Counted from the first letter of the stretch, positions 1 through 8,673 are shown. The stretch is 64,000 nucleotides of DNA from Alphaproteobacteria bacterium (GCA_021775955.1 JAJFGU010000021.1:1-64000), one strand, 5' to 3'. Notes: generated by a model from the sequence alone, not told the origin. Made by a program: numbers and translations.

Positions 1-1
1 A

Positions 2-178
2 AATGTATATGGGACACACTCAATGCGTCGAACGAAAGCAACGGTGATCTATCGCCGCACAAAAAACATTCGTGCTGTTCAGCTGCTGCTCGGGCATACA
101 AAGCTTGAAAGCACAGTTCGCTATCTTGGAATTGAAGTTGATGATGCTTTGGAGTTAGCCGAGCAAACTGAGGTTTGA
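2..178 (+). CDS. tyrosine recombinase/integrase, C-terminal part (gene enters from left edge)
   Basis: The frame is open from the first bases and ends at TGA 176-178. It encodes about 58 residues with the C-terminal signature of tyrosine recombinases: H-x-x-R in THSMRRTK, then LLLGHTKLESTVRYLG, which contains the second histidine and the nucleophilic tyrosine. These enzymes cut and rejoin DNA at attachment sites through a 3'-phosphotyrosine. The 5' part lies outside the window, so it cannot be told whether the gene is whole. Its place at one end of a region that finishes with a tRNA-Leu 3' half at 9045 suggests it is the integrase of that element. This is inferred, because the left attachment site is not visible. 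Confidence 0.85.
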   Translation, partial: NVYGTHSMRRTKATVIYRRTKNIRAVQLLLGHTKLESTVRYLGIEVDDALELAEQTEV

Positions 179-345
179 TTAATGACGACCAGAAAATGAA
201 ACCATGCGTGAGATTGGTTGCGGGAGTAGGATCACCCTCAAAACACCGCTAACTCACTGTTAAATAATAGAAGTTATTTCATCATTCAAAAGAATGTGTA
301 CCAGTTGTGTGTATCATATTGGACTTTGAAAACAAAAGAAGAATC

Positions 346-858
346 TTAGATAAACGGATCATACGACCACTGTAGTAGGGCCTGTCTTTGACGTGGACGG
401 CACAGAAAGTTACCCGGATCACAATTGGCTCTAATCTGTCCGGCATGTCGCGCAAAACCTCGCCAACGTTTAATCTGAATTTTATCAATCTCTGGAAATC
501 TACGCCCCTGATAATAGCGGCAATACCACTGGAACCATCCTCTGGGGTCCGGCTCTATAATCCAACCCTTCTTTTGCCAGACTTGCAGCGACTGCCGACT
601 TTTTATGCTGAAATAATTGAGGGAAGGATCAGGAGTGTCACTAATTTTGGCTTTCTCGAACCAATCATCGGGGAACTCATCTCGGCAATCGTTCATGTAC
701 TTTCCTTCAAAAACGCCGTGTTCCAGCATTTCCTTGGGCGTAAAGTGAGGGGTGAAATCTAGATCAAAATCTTCACCAGAAGCTACAATGATTTTGTATT
801 TATAATCATTTTGCATGAGATCATTAACTTCAACCCATGTACCAATTTTTAGAACCAT
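346..858 (-). CDS. conserved hypothetical protein, 170 aa
   Basis: The start was placed at ATG 858 (MVLKIGTWVEV) rather than the longest frame, which would run 75 bases into zntB. With this start it overlaps the zntB stop by 10 bases, suggesting co-transcription. The C-terminal half is rich in Trp, Arg and Cys (RGWFQWYCRYYQGRR, then FARHAGQI, NCDPGNFLCRPRQRQALLQW). It resembles a conserved bacterial family I recall only as hypothetical. No signal peptide or membrane segment is visible. The function is unknown. The Cys and Arg pattern could bind a metal or nucleic acid, but nothing here proves it. Confidence 0.75.
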   Translation of the reverse strand: MVLKIGTWVEVNDLMQNDYKYKIIVASGEDFDLDFTPHFTPKEMLEHGVFEGKYMNDCRDEFPDDWFEKAKISDTPDPSLNYFSIKSRQSLQVWQKKGWIIEPDPRGWFQWYCRYYQGRRFPEIDKIQIKRWRGFARHAGQIRANCDPGNFLCRPRQRQALLQWSYDPFI

Positions 859-1838
859 TTTAGTTTTTTGAACAGCAAGGTTTGTAAAGTCACAACCACG
901 ACAAGCATTCCCGAAAAAATCCAAAATGCATTCGCATTGTCCACACCGGGCATGCCGCCAATATTGATGCCCATCAGGCCAGTGAAAAATCCAAGCGGCA
1001 GGAAGATCGCTGCAATGACGGACAGCACATACATATTTTTGTTCATTCTATCAGCCAGCGCATTAGTCAATTCATCCTTAACAATCTGGGCACGTTCGCG
1101 GATTGTATCGAGATCCTCAATATAGCGGACCACCTGATCCAAAGATTCCTGTAAGCGGCGCTTATGCCTCTGATCAAGCCAAGGCTGCTCTGAGGTGCGC
1201 AGATGAGCAATAACATCCCTTTGTGGAGCAATGTATCGCCGGAACATGATTGTCTGCTTGCGGATCGAAGTAATCTCCTGCCGTTCTTTTGCATCGGGGT
1301 CCTCCATGACCCTTTCCTCAACATCGTCCAACCGTTCGTCTAACTCTGAGAAGACAGGCTCCATCCGTTCAAACAAACGCGTTGAGAGCATCGCGATGAA
1401 GTCACCTGAATTTTTAGGCCCCTTGCCAGCTATCAACCGCTCCTGAATATCCTTGGTCGCTTTCAGGGGGCGGCGCTGCGTACTGATAATACGATGTTGG
1501 TCAATCCATAACCGAACAGAGATCATGTCTTCAGCTTGAGCATTTTCATTAAGATTGACACCGCGCAATATCAGAAGGACTCCATCTTCAAACTCAAGGA
1601 TGCGAGGGCGGGTCTCTCCGGCTAACAGGGCATCAATGATGATATTGTCCAGGTAGGTAAGTTCTTGCTCAAGCCATTCACGACTGCCTGTATCATTAAC
1701 GTCAAGATGAACCCAGGACAAAGCATCATCCTTGATGGCTTTAGAGACATCATTACCCTGTAAGGACTTGCCTTCACCGCCGCCATCAATCGTATAGGCA
1801 TGAATAATACCCGGATCATTTTGCATACGGGTTAGCAT
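849..1838 (-). CDS. zntB: CorA/ZntB-type divalent metal transporter
   Basis: A 329-residue protein with the CorA-superfamily layout: a long soluble cytoplasmic domain (1 to about 265) rich in charged helices, then two C-terminal membrane helices. The first helix ends in the pore signature LMGINIGGMPG, where GxN is the selectivity motif; GIN followed by GGMPG is typical of ZntB rather than the GMN of CorA. It should form a pentamer in the inner membrane and move Zn2+ or a similar cation. It is followed with a 10-base overlap by the 170-aa hypothetical. No strong ribosome site precedes ATG 1838, and ATG 1826 is an alternative start. Confidence 0.85.
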   Translation of the reverse strand: MLTRMQNDPGIIHAYTIDGGGEGKSLQGNDVSKAIKDDALSWVHLDVNDTGSREWLEQELTYLDNIIIDALLAGETRPRILEFEDGVLLILRGVNLNENAQAEDMISVRLWIDQHRIISTQRRPLKATKDIQERLIAGKGPKNSGDFIAMLSTRLFERMEPVFSELDERLDDVEERVMEDPDAKERQEITSIRKQTIMFRRYIAPQRDVIAHLRTSEQPWLDQRHKRRLQESLDQVVRYIEDLDTIRERAQIVKDELTNALADRMNKNMYVLSVIAAIFLPLGFFTGLMGINIGGMPGVDNANAFWIFSGMLVVVVTLQTLLFKKLKWF

Positions 1839-1941
1839 ACTATAGGAGAATAATATTCCAACCAGCTTTTTAGAAGTTTTATGGTTATTTCATGATCGAA
1901 AAGAACACACTGGTATCTAAGAAAAAGGCTGGACAATACTG

Positions 1942-2862
1942 TTAGGATAAAGCGGAGAGATGGGTTGTTACACTGGCTTTAAGGCTGACCAGATCATAGC
2001 CGCCCTCCAGAGCGGAGATAACTTTACCGCCACAATGGCGGTTGGCCAGCCCCACGAGCTTCTCAGTGACCCATTTGTAATCATCTTCCGTCAGATTTAT
2101 TTGTGCCAGAGGGTCGTCTCGGTGGGCATCAAACCCAGCGGAAATCATGATAAGATCAGGCTTGAAGGTATCCATGTGAGTTAAAATATCTTCCCATGCG
2201 GCACGAAATTCCTGAGAGCCAGTTTGTGCGGCAAGCGATCTGTTAATAATACGGGCGGCAAGGTCCGGCTCTGGAATATTTATTTCAGGAGCTCGTGATC
2301 CTGAATATAGTGGCCATTGATGTGTAGAAGCAAAAAAAACACCTTTGTGAAGACGGGATATTTCATCTGTTCCGTTTCCATGGTGTACATCGAAATCAGC
2401 TATGGCGACACGCTTTACTTTTGTCAGGGCATGCAGTGCTCCGATAGATATGTTATTTAAAAGACAAAACCCTTCAGATGTGTTTACTCCCGCATGATGT
2501 CCTGGTGGGCGTACGGCGCAAAATGCGCGTGCGCAGGTATGGGACAGCACATCATCAACTGCCTGACACACTGCACCAGCTGCATAAAGAGCGGCATCCC
2601 ATGAGCCGGGAGAGATTGTTGTCTCCGGCACGAAATCAGTATGACCATGATCTGGGATAGCATCCTGTATGGCCGTGAGGTGGTTTTCCGGGTGGACAAG
2701 TGTTAGCTCTTCCCACTCCGCTTTCCGCGCGGAGATCGTTTTTAGATTCATCTCATCGAAAAGCTCCAATAAGACCTCAAGCCGTGCTACGCACTCCGGA
2801 TGACCGAGGCCGGTATCATGTTTTAGGCAAGCGGGGTGAGTGTAGATGTTCATCTTATTCAT
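1942..2862 (-). CDS. histone deacetylase family protein (class II-like amidohydrolase)
   Basis: A 306-residue protein of the arginase/deacetylase superfamily, full length for bacterial single-domain members. Visible signatures are the N-terminal HPACLKHDTGLGHPE, the tandem histidines in RPPGHHAG, the zinc-binding ADFDVHHGNG and the second metal aspartate in SAGFDAHRDDPLA. Bacterial homologues deacylate acetylpolyamines or other acylated amines; no histone role is implied. It lies within the putative mobile element, so it is probably cargo. The start is ATG 2862, with an in-frame ATG three codons downstream. The substrate cannot be told from sequence. Confidence 0.88.
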   Translation of the reverse strand: MNKMNIYTHPACLKHDTGLGHPECVARLEVLLELFDEMNLKTISARKAEWEELTLVHPENHLTAIQDAIPDHGHTDFVPETTISPGSWDAALYAAGAVCQAVDDVLSHTCARAFCAVRPPGHHAGVNTSEGFCLLNNISIGALHALTKVKRVAIADFDVHHGNGTDEISRLHKGVFFASTHQWPLYSGSRAPEINIPEPDLAARIINRSLAAQTGSQEFRAAWEDILTHMDTFKPDLIMISAGFDAHRDDPLAQINLTEDDYKWVTEKLVGLANRHCGGKVISALEGGYDLVSLKASVTTHLSALS

Positions 2863-3571
2863 GAAAATAACGTACTACAAAGATATATTGTCCTCAATCT
2901 TTCTCTATGGAATTCAAAAAACGATAATAAAAAAAGACTACAAAAAACTTTGACAAAAAGCGTCACTCTAAAAGCTATCATTAGACTGGCTGACTAGAAT
3001 GGATATGTAATGTAGATCAGCCTTGTGCAGAATATTTTTGGTGATCAGAAACTCTGGAAGGTCAATTTAATCTATTTTTATAAAATGTAGTGTTTTTTTA
3101 CTTTTAGCCCTATACAGAAAACCCCTTCAAAAGCGCCCTTCTCTAATCCAGTGTTTCCGGCCATTACCCATTAGCAAATCAGATATACAAAAAACTAAAG
3201 ATTATTGGATGTTATTTAGAATGAGTAATGTCCGCTTTGGGTCGAAAACGGACATTTTCTTATTTTTATGGATTGAGGTAGCATATCAAGGTATTAGTGC
3301 ATGCACCAGTAGAGCCCAGCATTTCCACAATCAAACCCATCGCCCTGGATCCCGCTCTTTTGCGCCCCCCCTCCTCACCTACCAGCATCCTAATCTTGAC
3401 CTTTTATACTCAATACGCCCAAAACTTCTTTAGATGTCCGATTGATGTCAGCCTCCCAATTATTAAAAGCCATTGAAATTTGAGAAGTAGCCCGGTTTAT
3501 TCCCAACAACGGAGGGGTAGCTGGGCCTGTGTGCCGAGATCGTAAGAGCGGCGAGCGTCTTATATATAGAC
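2863..3571. other. gene-free interval inside the element, AT-rich with one palindrome
   Basis: About 700 bases with no convincing gene. The longest frame (3209-3433, plus) is formed around a palindrome and has no ribosome site. Around 2951 a TTGACA hexamer occurs without a clear gene downstream. The interval may hold untranslated leaders for the flanking leftward genes or decayed sequence. Confidence 0.5.
3227..3256. repeat. palindromic repeat, AATGTCCG stem
   Basis: Perfect 8-bp inverted repeat AATGTCCG (3227-3234) and CGGACATT (3249-3256) around a 14-base loop reading CTTTGGGTCGAAAA. I recall very similar stretches recurring in many alphaproteobacterial genomes, where they create spurious small ORFs starting MSNVRFG or similar. 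The T-rich sequence after the right arm could also let it act as a weak terminator on the plus strand. The family assignment is from memory. Confidence 0.55.
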
Positions 3572-4621
3572 CTAAACCAAACTATACCATGTGGCCCGTG
3601 CCTTGCCGTGACGCTGAATATGACCTGACTGCACCAACTCCCGCAGCCGAACTTTGAGCGTATTTTGATTTGCGCTCGTATGCTTTACAATTTCTGCAAT
3701 GCTGAGGCGTTCATGTTCTTTAAGAAGCGCCAATACTTGCGCAGACAAAGCAGGTAAAGCCGGATCATCCGCAGTTTTTTCCTTCTCTACTTTAATTGCT
3801 AGATTGCTTTTTTGTTTTTTAAGACAACGCAGGAAAAAGCCAAGCCACGGCTCCCAATCAGGCGCATCATTTTTCAAGCTCGTTTGCGTACGGCGCAGGG
3901 CTTTATAATATAAATCCTTGTTATCCTCGACCACGCTTTCCAGTGAAGCATAAGGCACATAGCTGTATCCAGCTCGCAGCAACATCAACGTTGTTAAAAC
4001 ACGCGATAGCCTACCATTGCCATCCTGGAACGGATGGATGGCTAAAAACACAACAATAAAAACTGCAATAATTAAAAGCGGATGCAGACTTTTTTCTTCA
4101 GTCGCCTTATTAACCCAATGTACCAGCTCTTCTATTTCACGCGGCGTATCAAAAGGTGTTGCTGTTTCAAAGACAACACCAATTTCTTTTCCGTCTTCAT
4201 CAAAGGCTACAACATTATTGGAGAGGTTTTTATATTCGCCCCGATGACGCTCATCCTTGCTGCTATGGCGTAAGAGCATCTGATGAAGCTGCCGGATATG
4301 ATTTTCCGTGATGTTCATATCTTCATAGGCTTGGAAGATCGTATCCATGGCTTCGGCATAACCGGCCACTTCCTGTTCGTCACGACTTTTGAACGAGGTT
4401 ACGCTGAGATTGGACAGCAGCGTTTCCACCTGCACGTCACTCAACTTTGCGCCTTCGATCCGCGTGGATGAACCAATACTTTCAATCGTCGCCACCTTGC
4501 GAAGCTGGCTTAGCCGCTCGGGGGACATGTTTTTAAGCGCTTCCCATTTGCCTTTGAATTCATCAATCTCGGCTATCAGCTTGAGAAGCTCTTGCGTAAC
4601 GGTGATTTTCGGTTCTTTCAT
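3572..4621 (-). CDS. Fic family AMP-transferase with N-terminal inhibitory motif
   Basis: A 349-residue protein. The Fic core carries HPFQDGNGRLSR at residues 196-207, matching the HPFx(D/E)GNGRxxR loop whose histidine drives transfer of AMP (or another nucleotide part) to a target hydroxyl. An upstream helix holds S52-x3-E56-G57, matching the class II autoinhibitory pattern, where the glutamate blocks productive ATP binding. Residues from about 285 to the end look like a winged helix (LSIAEIVKHTSANQNTLKVR), as in Fic proteins that may bind DNA. No antitoxin gene adjoins, which fits self-inhibition. The target is unknown. Confidence 0.9.
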   Translation of the reverse strand: MKEPKITVTQELLKLIAEIDEFKGKWEALKNMSPERLSQLRKVATIESIGSSTRIEGAKLSDVQVETLLSNLSVTSFKSRDEQEVAGYAEAMDTIFQAYEDMNITENHIRQLHQMLLRHSSKDERHRGEYKNLSNNVVAFDEDGKEIGVVFETATPFDTPREIEELVHWVNKATEEKSLHPLLIIAVFIVVFLAIHPFQDGNGRLSRVLTTLMLLRAGYSYVPYASLESVVEDNKDLYYKALRRTQTSLKNDAPDWEPWLGFFLRCLKKQKSNLAIKVEKEKTADDPALPALSAQVLALLKEHERLSIAEIVKHTSANQNTLKVRLRELVQSGHIQRHGKARATWYSLV

Positions 4622-4651
4622 AAAAGCCTGCTATATCCGGTTTCGTACCCG

Positions 4652-4680
4652 ATTATACCCGATTATACCCAATACGCCAA
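4652..4680 (-). promoter_or_regulatory. predicted sigma70-type promoter of the Fic gene
   Basis: Read on the minus strand, TTGGCG (4680-4675) and TATAAT (4657-4652) are separated by exactly 17 bases. The -10 lies in a tandem 10-bp repeat (GATTATACCC at 4651 and 4661), so a second TATAAT sits 10 bases upstream. It is about 30 bases from the Fic start codon. Confidence 0.6.
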
Positions 4681-4683
4681 ATC

Positions 4684-4712
4684 TTGACCTTTAATATTTC
4701 ATAAGCCATAAA
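4684..4712 (+). promoter_or_regulatory. possible divergent promoter for the 199-aa gene
   Basis: TTGACC (4684-4689), 17 bases, then CATAAA (4707-4712). The start codon at 4719 lies at the expected transcription start, so the message may be leaderless. The -10 is a weak match. Confidence 0.35.
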
Positions 4713-4718
4713 GTCTGT

Positions 4719-5318
4719 ATGCATATACCTAACCCGCACTACAATCCCGACTGGGAGACCGTTCATGATTACCATTCTAAGCATTGCGTGCGCTTTGAAA
4801 AAGAGATGAGCGCTCTGCTCAGTGATGAAACGATCACTATAGAGAGTGAAGAATATCAAGAACTCTTTAAAGAATGGGGATTTCACAATAGAACATGCAT
4901 GCAATGCCTCAAAGTTCTTCGATATAAAACCATCCCGGATTTTGCAAAAGCGTGTTTTAAGGAATTCATGCCGCCTCTTGATAAGAGCTTTATTCCGCCC
5001 TATGAAAGCTTCAAGAGCATTGATGAGGTCTACGACTCTCGCCAATATTTAATTAAGCTTGGCATGAAAATGCAAGCAAAGGCTGTGATAGAAAAAAGAA
5101 GCGAGGAGGCCAGTAATGCCCTGTATGATCATGAGGGCGGCATTCCCCCTATAAAAAACAGGTTTGGCTTGATGGATATTGTTTTCTGGATAGAAGAGCA
5201 ATTTGAAAATCTGTTCACCCGGCCTCAGAAAGAAGAGAGCGCTCAATCTGATCAATTCGCAACGCTGTTGGAGGATGTGAGTATAGATACTTACTCAAAA
5301 AACCGCTCTCGCCCCTGA
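4719..5318 (+). CDS. hypothetical protein, 199 aa
   Basis: I recognise no family. The predicted protein is soluble, acidic and mostly helical, with aromatic-rich N-terminal sequence (HYNPDWETVHDYHSKHC) and several cysteines, including a C-x2-C (TCMQC). No signal peptide is visible. It runs opposite to the mobilization operon, and its last 104 bases overlap the 3' end of the M48 peptidase gene on the other strand. Either both genes are real with a long convergent overlap, or this frame was extended by loss of an earlier stop. It starts close to a TTGACC promoter-like site. It is the only plus-strand gene between the integrase and the tRNA fragment. Confidence 0.55.
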   Translation: MHIPNPHYNPDWETVHDYHSKHCVRFEKEMSALLSDETITIESEEYQELFKEWGFHNRTCMQCLKVLRYKTIPDFAKACFKEFMPPLDKSFIPPYESFKSIDEVYDSRQYLIKLGMKMQAKAVIEKRSEEASNALYDHEGGIPPIKNRFGLMDIVFWIEEQFENLFTRPQKEESAQSDQFATLLEDVSIDTYSKNRSRP

Positions 5319-6108
5319 TGTCCTCATCTTCAATACGTTCAAACAACGCTACCATAGCCGGACCAAAACCCATTTCTATCGTGAAACGATCAGCTCTATA
5401 TTCAATGGGCCACTCAGTAAAAAACTCCACGGAGCGCATGAACCAGAGCACAGGGAAACTCACCAACCAGAAAAAAGTAAAATAGCTACAAAACAAAAGG
5501 GAAACGAAGAAAAAGACAAATATAAAGGCAAAATTTATTTCCCCTTCTTCCAAAACGATAAAATGCAACAACAAACGGGTCAAAAAGATCGTTGGAAAAC
5601 TGGCAGCAATCAACGCCATGTTGAAGAGCCCATCCTTATTGTGCAAATGCCCTACTTCATGTGCCAGGATTGCTGCAATTTCTTCATCATTTGCCACTTT
5701 TAACAAACCGGTGGAAACAGCTACAGTTTCCCGCCCCAGTGCCATACCGTTAATGTGCGGAACGTCCATGGCAAAAACGCGTTCTTTTATCTCTTCTCCG
5801 TATTTCTGGAGATAAACATCCCTGATCCTTTCCATGACGGGGTTAACTTTTTCTTCCTCACGCAAGCTCATGTTACGAATTGGAAAAAACAGGGCCGCAA
5901 TACGATCGCCCAAAGGTGAAGCGGCAAGAAGCGTTACGCTGAAAACAAAAGCAGCTGACCAGTAAAAAGAATTAAGAAGTACAGGAATATCAAGAAACCA
6001 GCTTCCACCTTGCGTAGCGGTTCTAATGGAATAGATCAAAGAGCCAAGGAACATACTTGAGAAAAAGGCCACTAAAATAAGAAGGGTAAATCTGGCAAAA
6101 TTAATCAT
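5215..6108 (-). CDS. M48 family membrane-bound zinc metallopeptidase
   Basis: A 297-residue protein with two N-terminal membrane helices (about 5-27 and 40-63), a zinc site HEVGH at 150-154, two more hydrophobic segments (about 165-187 and 193-225), and the third ligand glutamate in EYRAD (E236). This is the layout of HtpX-like M48 proteases, which cleave membrane proteins with the active site facing the cytoplasm. It is the last gene of a leftward operon; its ATG overlaps the TGA of the coupling-protein gene by 4 bases, so the two are translationally linked. A role in element transfer or cargo maturation is only inferred from that linkage. Confidence 0.87.
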   Translation of the reverse strand: MINFARFTLLILVAFFSSMFLGSLIYSIRTATQGGSWFLDIPVLLNSFYWSAAFVFSVTLLAASPLGDRIAALFFPIRNMSLREEEKVNPVMERIRDVYLQKYGEEIKERVFAMDVPHINGMALGRETVAVSTGLLKVANDEEIAAILAHEVGHLHNKDGLFNMALIAASFPTIFLTRLLLHFIVLEEGEINFAFIFVFFFVSLLFCSYFTFFWLVSFPVLWFMRSVEFFTEWPIEYRADRFTIEMGFGPAMVALFERIEDEDIRGESGFLSKYLYSHPPTALRIDQIERSLLSEAG

Positions 6109-7880
6109 ATCTTGCTCAACCTCGCTTTGATCTTGCTAACCTTATTATCCTCCTTGGAGAAGAAAAACGCCTCACCTGTTTTGAGGGATTTGATTTCATC
6201 GGGGTGGGCAATAAAGCCGCGCGTTCGGCGCACCGTTCCCATATGGGTCGGCCCAACCTGACTCACTTGCGCCGTATATTCCAGCGTGTTTCTGGTGCCC
6301 ATCATCTCCGCCAGCTTTTCGGCATCTTCGGGGCTATTCTGACGGTGCAGGATAAAGTTGTTACAATTACCAACAACTTGATTAACAAAATGATCGGCGT
6401 TTTCTTTCCGGCCAGAAGCAATGTCGGACAAGCTTTGTGTTGAGAGCACTGCATGAATACCGGCGCTGCGCCCCATATTAATCACATTTAAAACCTGCTC
6501 TCCGGCAAAAACCGAAAATTCATCGAAGATCACGTAGAGATTGTTTTTTACGCCGCTGCCCAGCTGCTGCGCCATGGTGGCTTTCAGATCATTAATAATC
6601 AAGCGCCCCAAGGTCTGTGACATCGACGGAAATTCCAGAGCAGGAAGACAAAAATAGGCGATGCCGTTTGTTTCAAGAACATTGGCCAGCGTCAAAACCG
6701 GTTTATTCTCTTCGACACGAAAGAGGGGGCCTATTTCAGAAGCCGTAAAGTTGCGGATTTCAGCCACAAGACTTTCAATACTTTTTGAAGCTTGATTCTG
6801 ATTGTTAAGCTCGTCCATCAGGCTTTGTGCATTTGGAATATCGGCTTCATGTTGCCGCACCAAAGCTTTAAGACTTTTTAAATCCAGATTTTCAGATAGA
6901 GACACCATGTTACATGGGATGCCGCATTGATCCATGACCTTGAACACAGATTGCAAATAGCCCTCCGCCAGCTTTTTATAGTGCTCCTCACTCCATTCCC
7001 TGAGTTCGATAATACGGTCTTTTTTCGAGGTAAAACCGCCAACGGCCAAAGGGTTATAAGAAACGCTATCGCCCCTCATAGCAAAGACCGATACCGGTCT
7101 ACCGCGTTCCTGCCCGTAGCGGGCAACCCGGCAAGCCAGGTCATAATCTCCTTTGCCATCAATATAGATCAGAGGAAGTCCGCGATTGATCGCGCTTTCT
7201 ACAATATTACTAACGGTCACAGTCTTTCCTGACCCGGTTGTTCCAAGCACCAGCGTATGCTGGTTTGCAGCCTTATCCGTCAATTCGACAGGCCGGATAT
7301 AACGATCAGTTCCTATCAAAGAACCTTTCGAGGTTTCTGCGGTTCTTTGATTAATGATTTTGGAGGGAAGGTCACCGACCTTCCCATGTGTTCTTTTTAT
7401 AGATCTTTGTCGCTTGAGACGTCCAAGCGGATTTTTGAAATAGACCAAAAATGCGGTGTAAAGGGCTGAGCCGATAAAACCGCCCAAAGGCGCATGATAG
7501 AGCCATGATTTTTGTGATTTTAGAAGTGGCATAATTTGCTTACTCAAAGCCTGCATGGAGGTTTGAAATTCTCCGGCCTTGGTCAGCCAAAAAACCACGC
7601 TCTCCGGTGTGATTAGGGCATAGATACCCCACATGGTTTGCACAGGCTCACTCACCCATGCAATTACATCGCGGTAGACCAGCATGCCCAGCACAGCCGA
7701 TAATAAAGCGGTGTATATTGTAATCTGGAGGTTGGCTCCTATCACGGCCAAAACGACAATCACACAGGCCGCCACAATCAAAACCAGAGGCCCAAACGAA
7801 AAAATCGCCCATAATGTAACCAGCGTTACAATGGCCAGAAAATAATAGATTTCCGATAAAGGTTCGGCTTTTTCTTTCAT
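6105..7880 (-). CDS. TraD/VirD4-like conjugative coupling ATPase
   Basis: A 591-residue protein. The N-terminus has membrane helices (about 12-48, 52-70) and another hydrophobic stretch near 130-147. The ATPase domain follows, with Walker A GTTGSGKT at 213-220 and a Walker B-like VIFDEF near 450. After it come ALSTQSL and a C-terminal region similar to TraD/TraG proteins. Coupling proteins dock the relaxase-DNA complex onto a type IV secretion channel and pump DNA. The gene overlaps both neighbours as ATGA, giving a three-gene operon. No secretion-channel genes or relaxase are in the window, so the element would depend on a helper or on genes outside. Confidence 0.85.
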   Translation of the reverse strand: MKEKAEPLSEIYYFLAIVTLVTLWAIFSFGPLVLIVAACVIVVLAVIGANLQITIYTALLSAVLGMLVYRDVIAWVSEPVQTMWGIYALITPESVVFWLTKAGEFQTSMQALSKQIMPLLKSQKSWLYHAPLGGFIGSALYTAFLVYFKNPLGRLKRQRSIKRTHGKVGDLPSKIINQRTAETSKGSLIGTDRYIRPVELTDKAANQHTLVLGTTGSGKTVTVSNIVESAINRGLPLIYIDGKGDYDLACRVARYGQERGRPVSVFAMRGDSVSYNPLAVGGFTSKKDRIIELREWSEEHYKKLAEGYLQSVFKVMDQCGIPCNMVSLSENLDLKSLKALVRQHEADIPNAQSLMDELNNQNQASKSIESLVAEIRNFTASEIGPLFRVEENKPVLTLANVLETNGIAYFCLPALEFPSMSQTLGRLIINDLKATMAQQLGSGVKNNLYVIFDEFSVFAGEQVLNVINMGRSAGIHAVLSTQSLSDIASGRKENADHFVNQVVGNCNNFILHRQNSPEDAEKLAEMMGTRNTLEYTAQVSQVGPTHMGTVRRTRGFIAHPDEIKSLKTGEAFFFSKEDNKVSKIKARLSKI

Positions 7881-8518
7881 CAGTTTTTTACGCTTTTACT
7901 CAGTTTCTTAATCTTGATAAACGAATATCCCTTGGCTGCTTTTTCTATGGCTCTTGCCACTTCGCTTTGATCTGTAAAATACCAAACCTCGGATACGTCC
8001 AAATTACCACCATAATCTTCAATAATGCTATTAATCCGCGCCCGCGACTTCACCGATAATTCCAGCTCCACCGCTATCGGCTTTTCTTCTCCTATTGTTA
8101 AATATCCATCAGCAATATGCCCCAACTGCCCAACGCCGCTTAAACCCTCATCATGTCTAATGCGCCGATCCGGCTTAAAACTTCCTCCTGTTTCTTTTTC
8201 TAACTGAAGCGCCAAATCCACAAGCTTAAAATCATGCCGAAACGTCCCCAAATTAATCTGCCCCACAGGCCATATGCTATCACCACCCGCCAAAACACCT
8301 TTCTTCGTTACCTTATGAATTCTAGCCTGCCCATGTAAAATCCTCTCCCTTGACATATATCCAGCTTCTACCAGCTTCTTCACCCTCACATACGCTGCTG
8401 TATTTCCAACACCCATCCATCCCTTAATCTGCTCCGCACTTGCAAACCCAAACCCATTCACCCATCGCAACAACTCACTATCTCTTTCCTGAAATATCAT
8501 TCCCCCTTTACCCCTCAT
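7880..8518 (-). CDS. replication-relaxation family winged-helix protein
   Basis: A 212-residue protein. The N-terminus (about 6-75) is a winged helix with a wHTH pattern (FASAEQIKGWMGVGNTAAYVR, then VTKKGVLAG). The C-terminus (about 95-190) resembles the nuclease-like fold of the replication-relaxation family (FRHDFKLVDLAL, then PIAVELELS near 145). Such proteins are found beside coupling ATPases of small conjugative or mobilizable elements and may act in relaxosome assembly or replication. ATG 8518 was chosen because AAGGAG lies 8 bases upstream. It is first in the operon and is preceded by three 12-bp tandem repeats and long inverted repeats. The assignment rests on remembered family resemblance. 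Confidence 0.72.
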   Translation of the reverse strand: MRGKGGMIFQERDSELLRWVNGFGFASAEQIKGWMGVGNTAAYVRVKKLVEAGYMSRERILHGQARIHKVTKKGVLAGGDSIWPVGQINLGTFRHDFKLVDLALQLEKETGGSFKPDRRIRHDEGLSGVGQLGHIADGYLTIGEEKPIAVELELSVKSRARINSIIEDYGGNLDVSEVWYFTDQSEVARAIEKAAKGYSFIKIKKLSKSVKN

Positions 8519-8538
8519 TTCTTCTACTCCTTACTCTC

Positions 8539-8574
8539 TTTTTTCCTTACTTTTTTCCTTACTTTTTTCCTTAC
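8539..8574. repeat. three perfect 12-bp tandem repeats
   Basis: The unit TTTTTTCCTTAC (plus strand) occurs at 8539-8550, 8551-8562 and 8563-8574, with degenerate continuation to about 8600. It lies 20 bases upstream of the first mobilization gene. On the minus strand each unit offers an AAGGA-like motif. Iterons for a replication or relaxation protein, or slippage in a purine-rich leader, are both possible. Confidence 0.8.
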
Positions 8575-8673
8575 TTCTTTACTTACTTCTTACTTTCTAC
8601 CTCTACCCCATACCCACCATTTTTATAACCAAACAACCACTCTTATCAAACATCACCACCATCCCACCACCTA

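Noticed and set aside
2948-2985. TTGACA-based promoter on the plus strand
   Set aside because: The -10 is weak and no gene or RNA follows; kept only as a remark in the interval entry.
3209-3433. 74-residue plus-strand frame
   Set aside because: It is built on the AATGTCCG palindrome and T-rich flanks, lacks a ribosome site and resembles known spurious proteins.
8539-8574. Tandem 12-bp repeats as a CRISPR array
   Set aside because: Units are contiguous, with no spacers and too short; no cas genes nearby.
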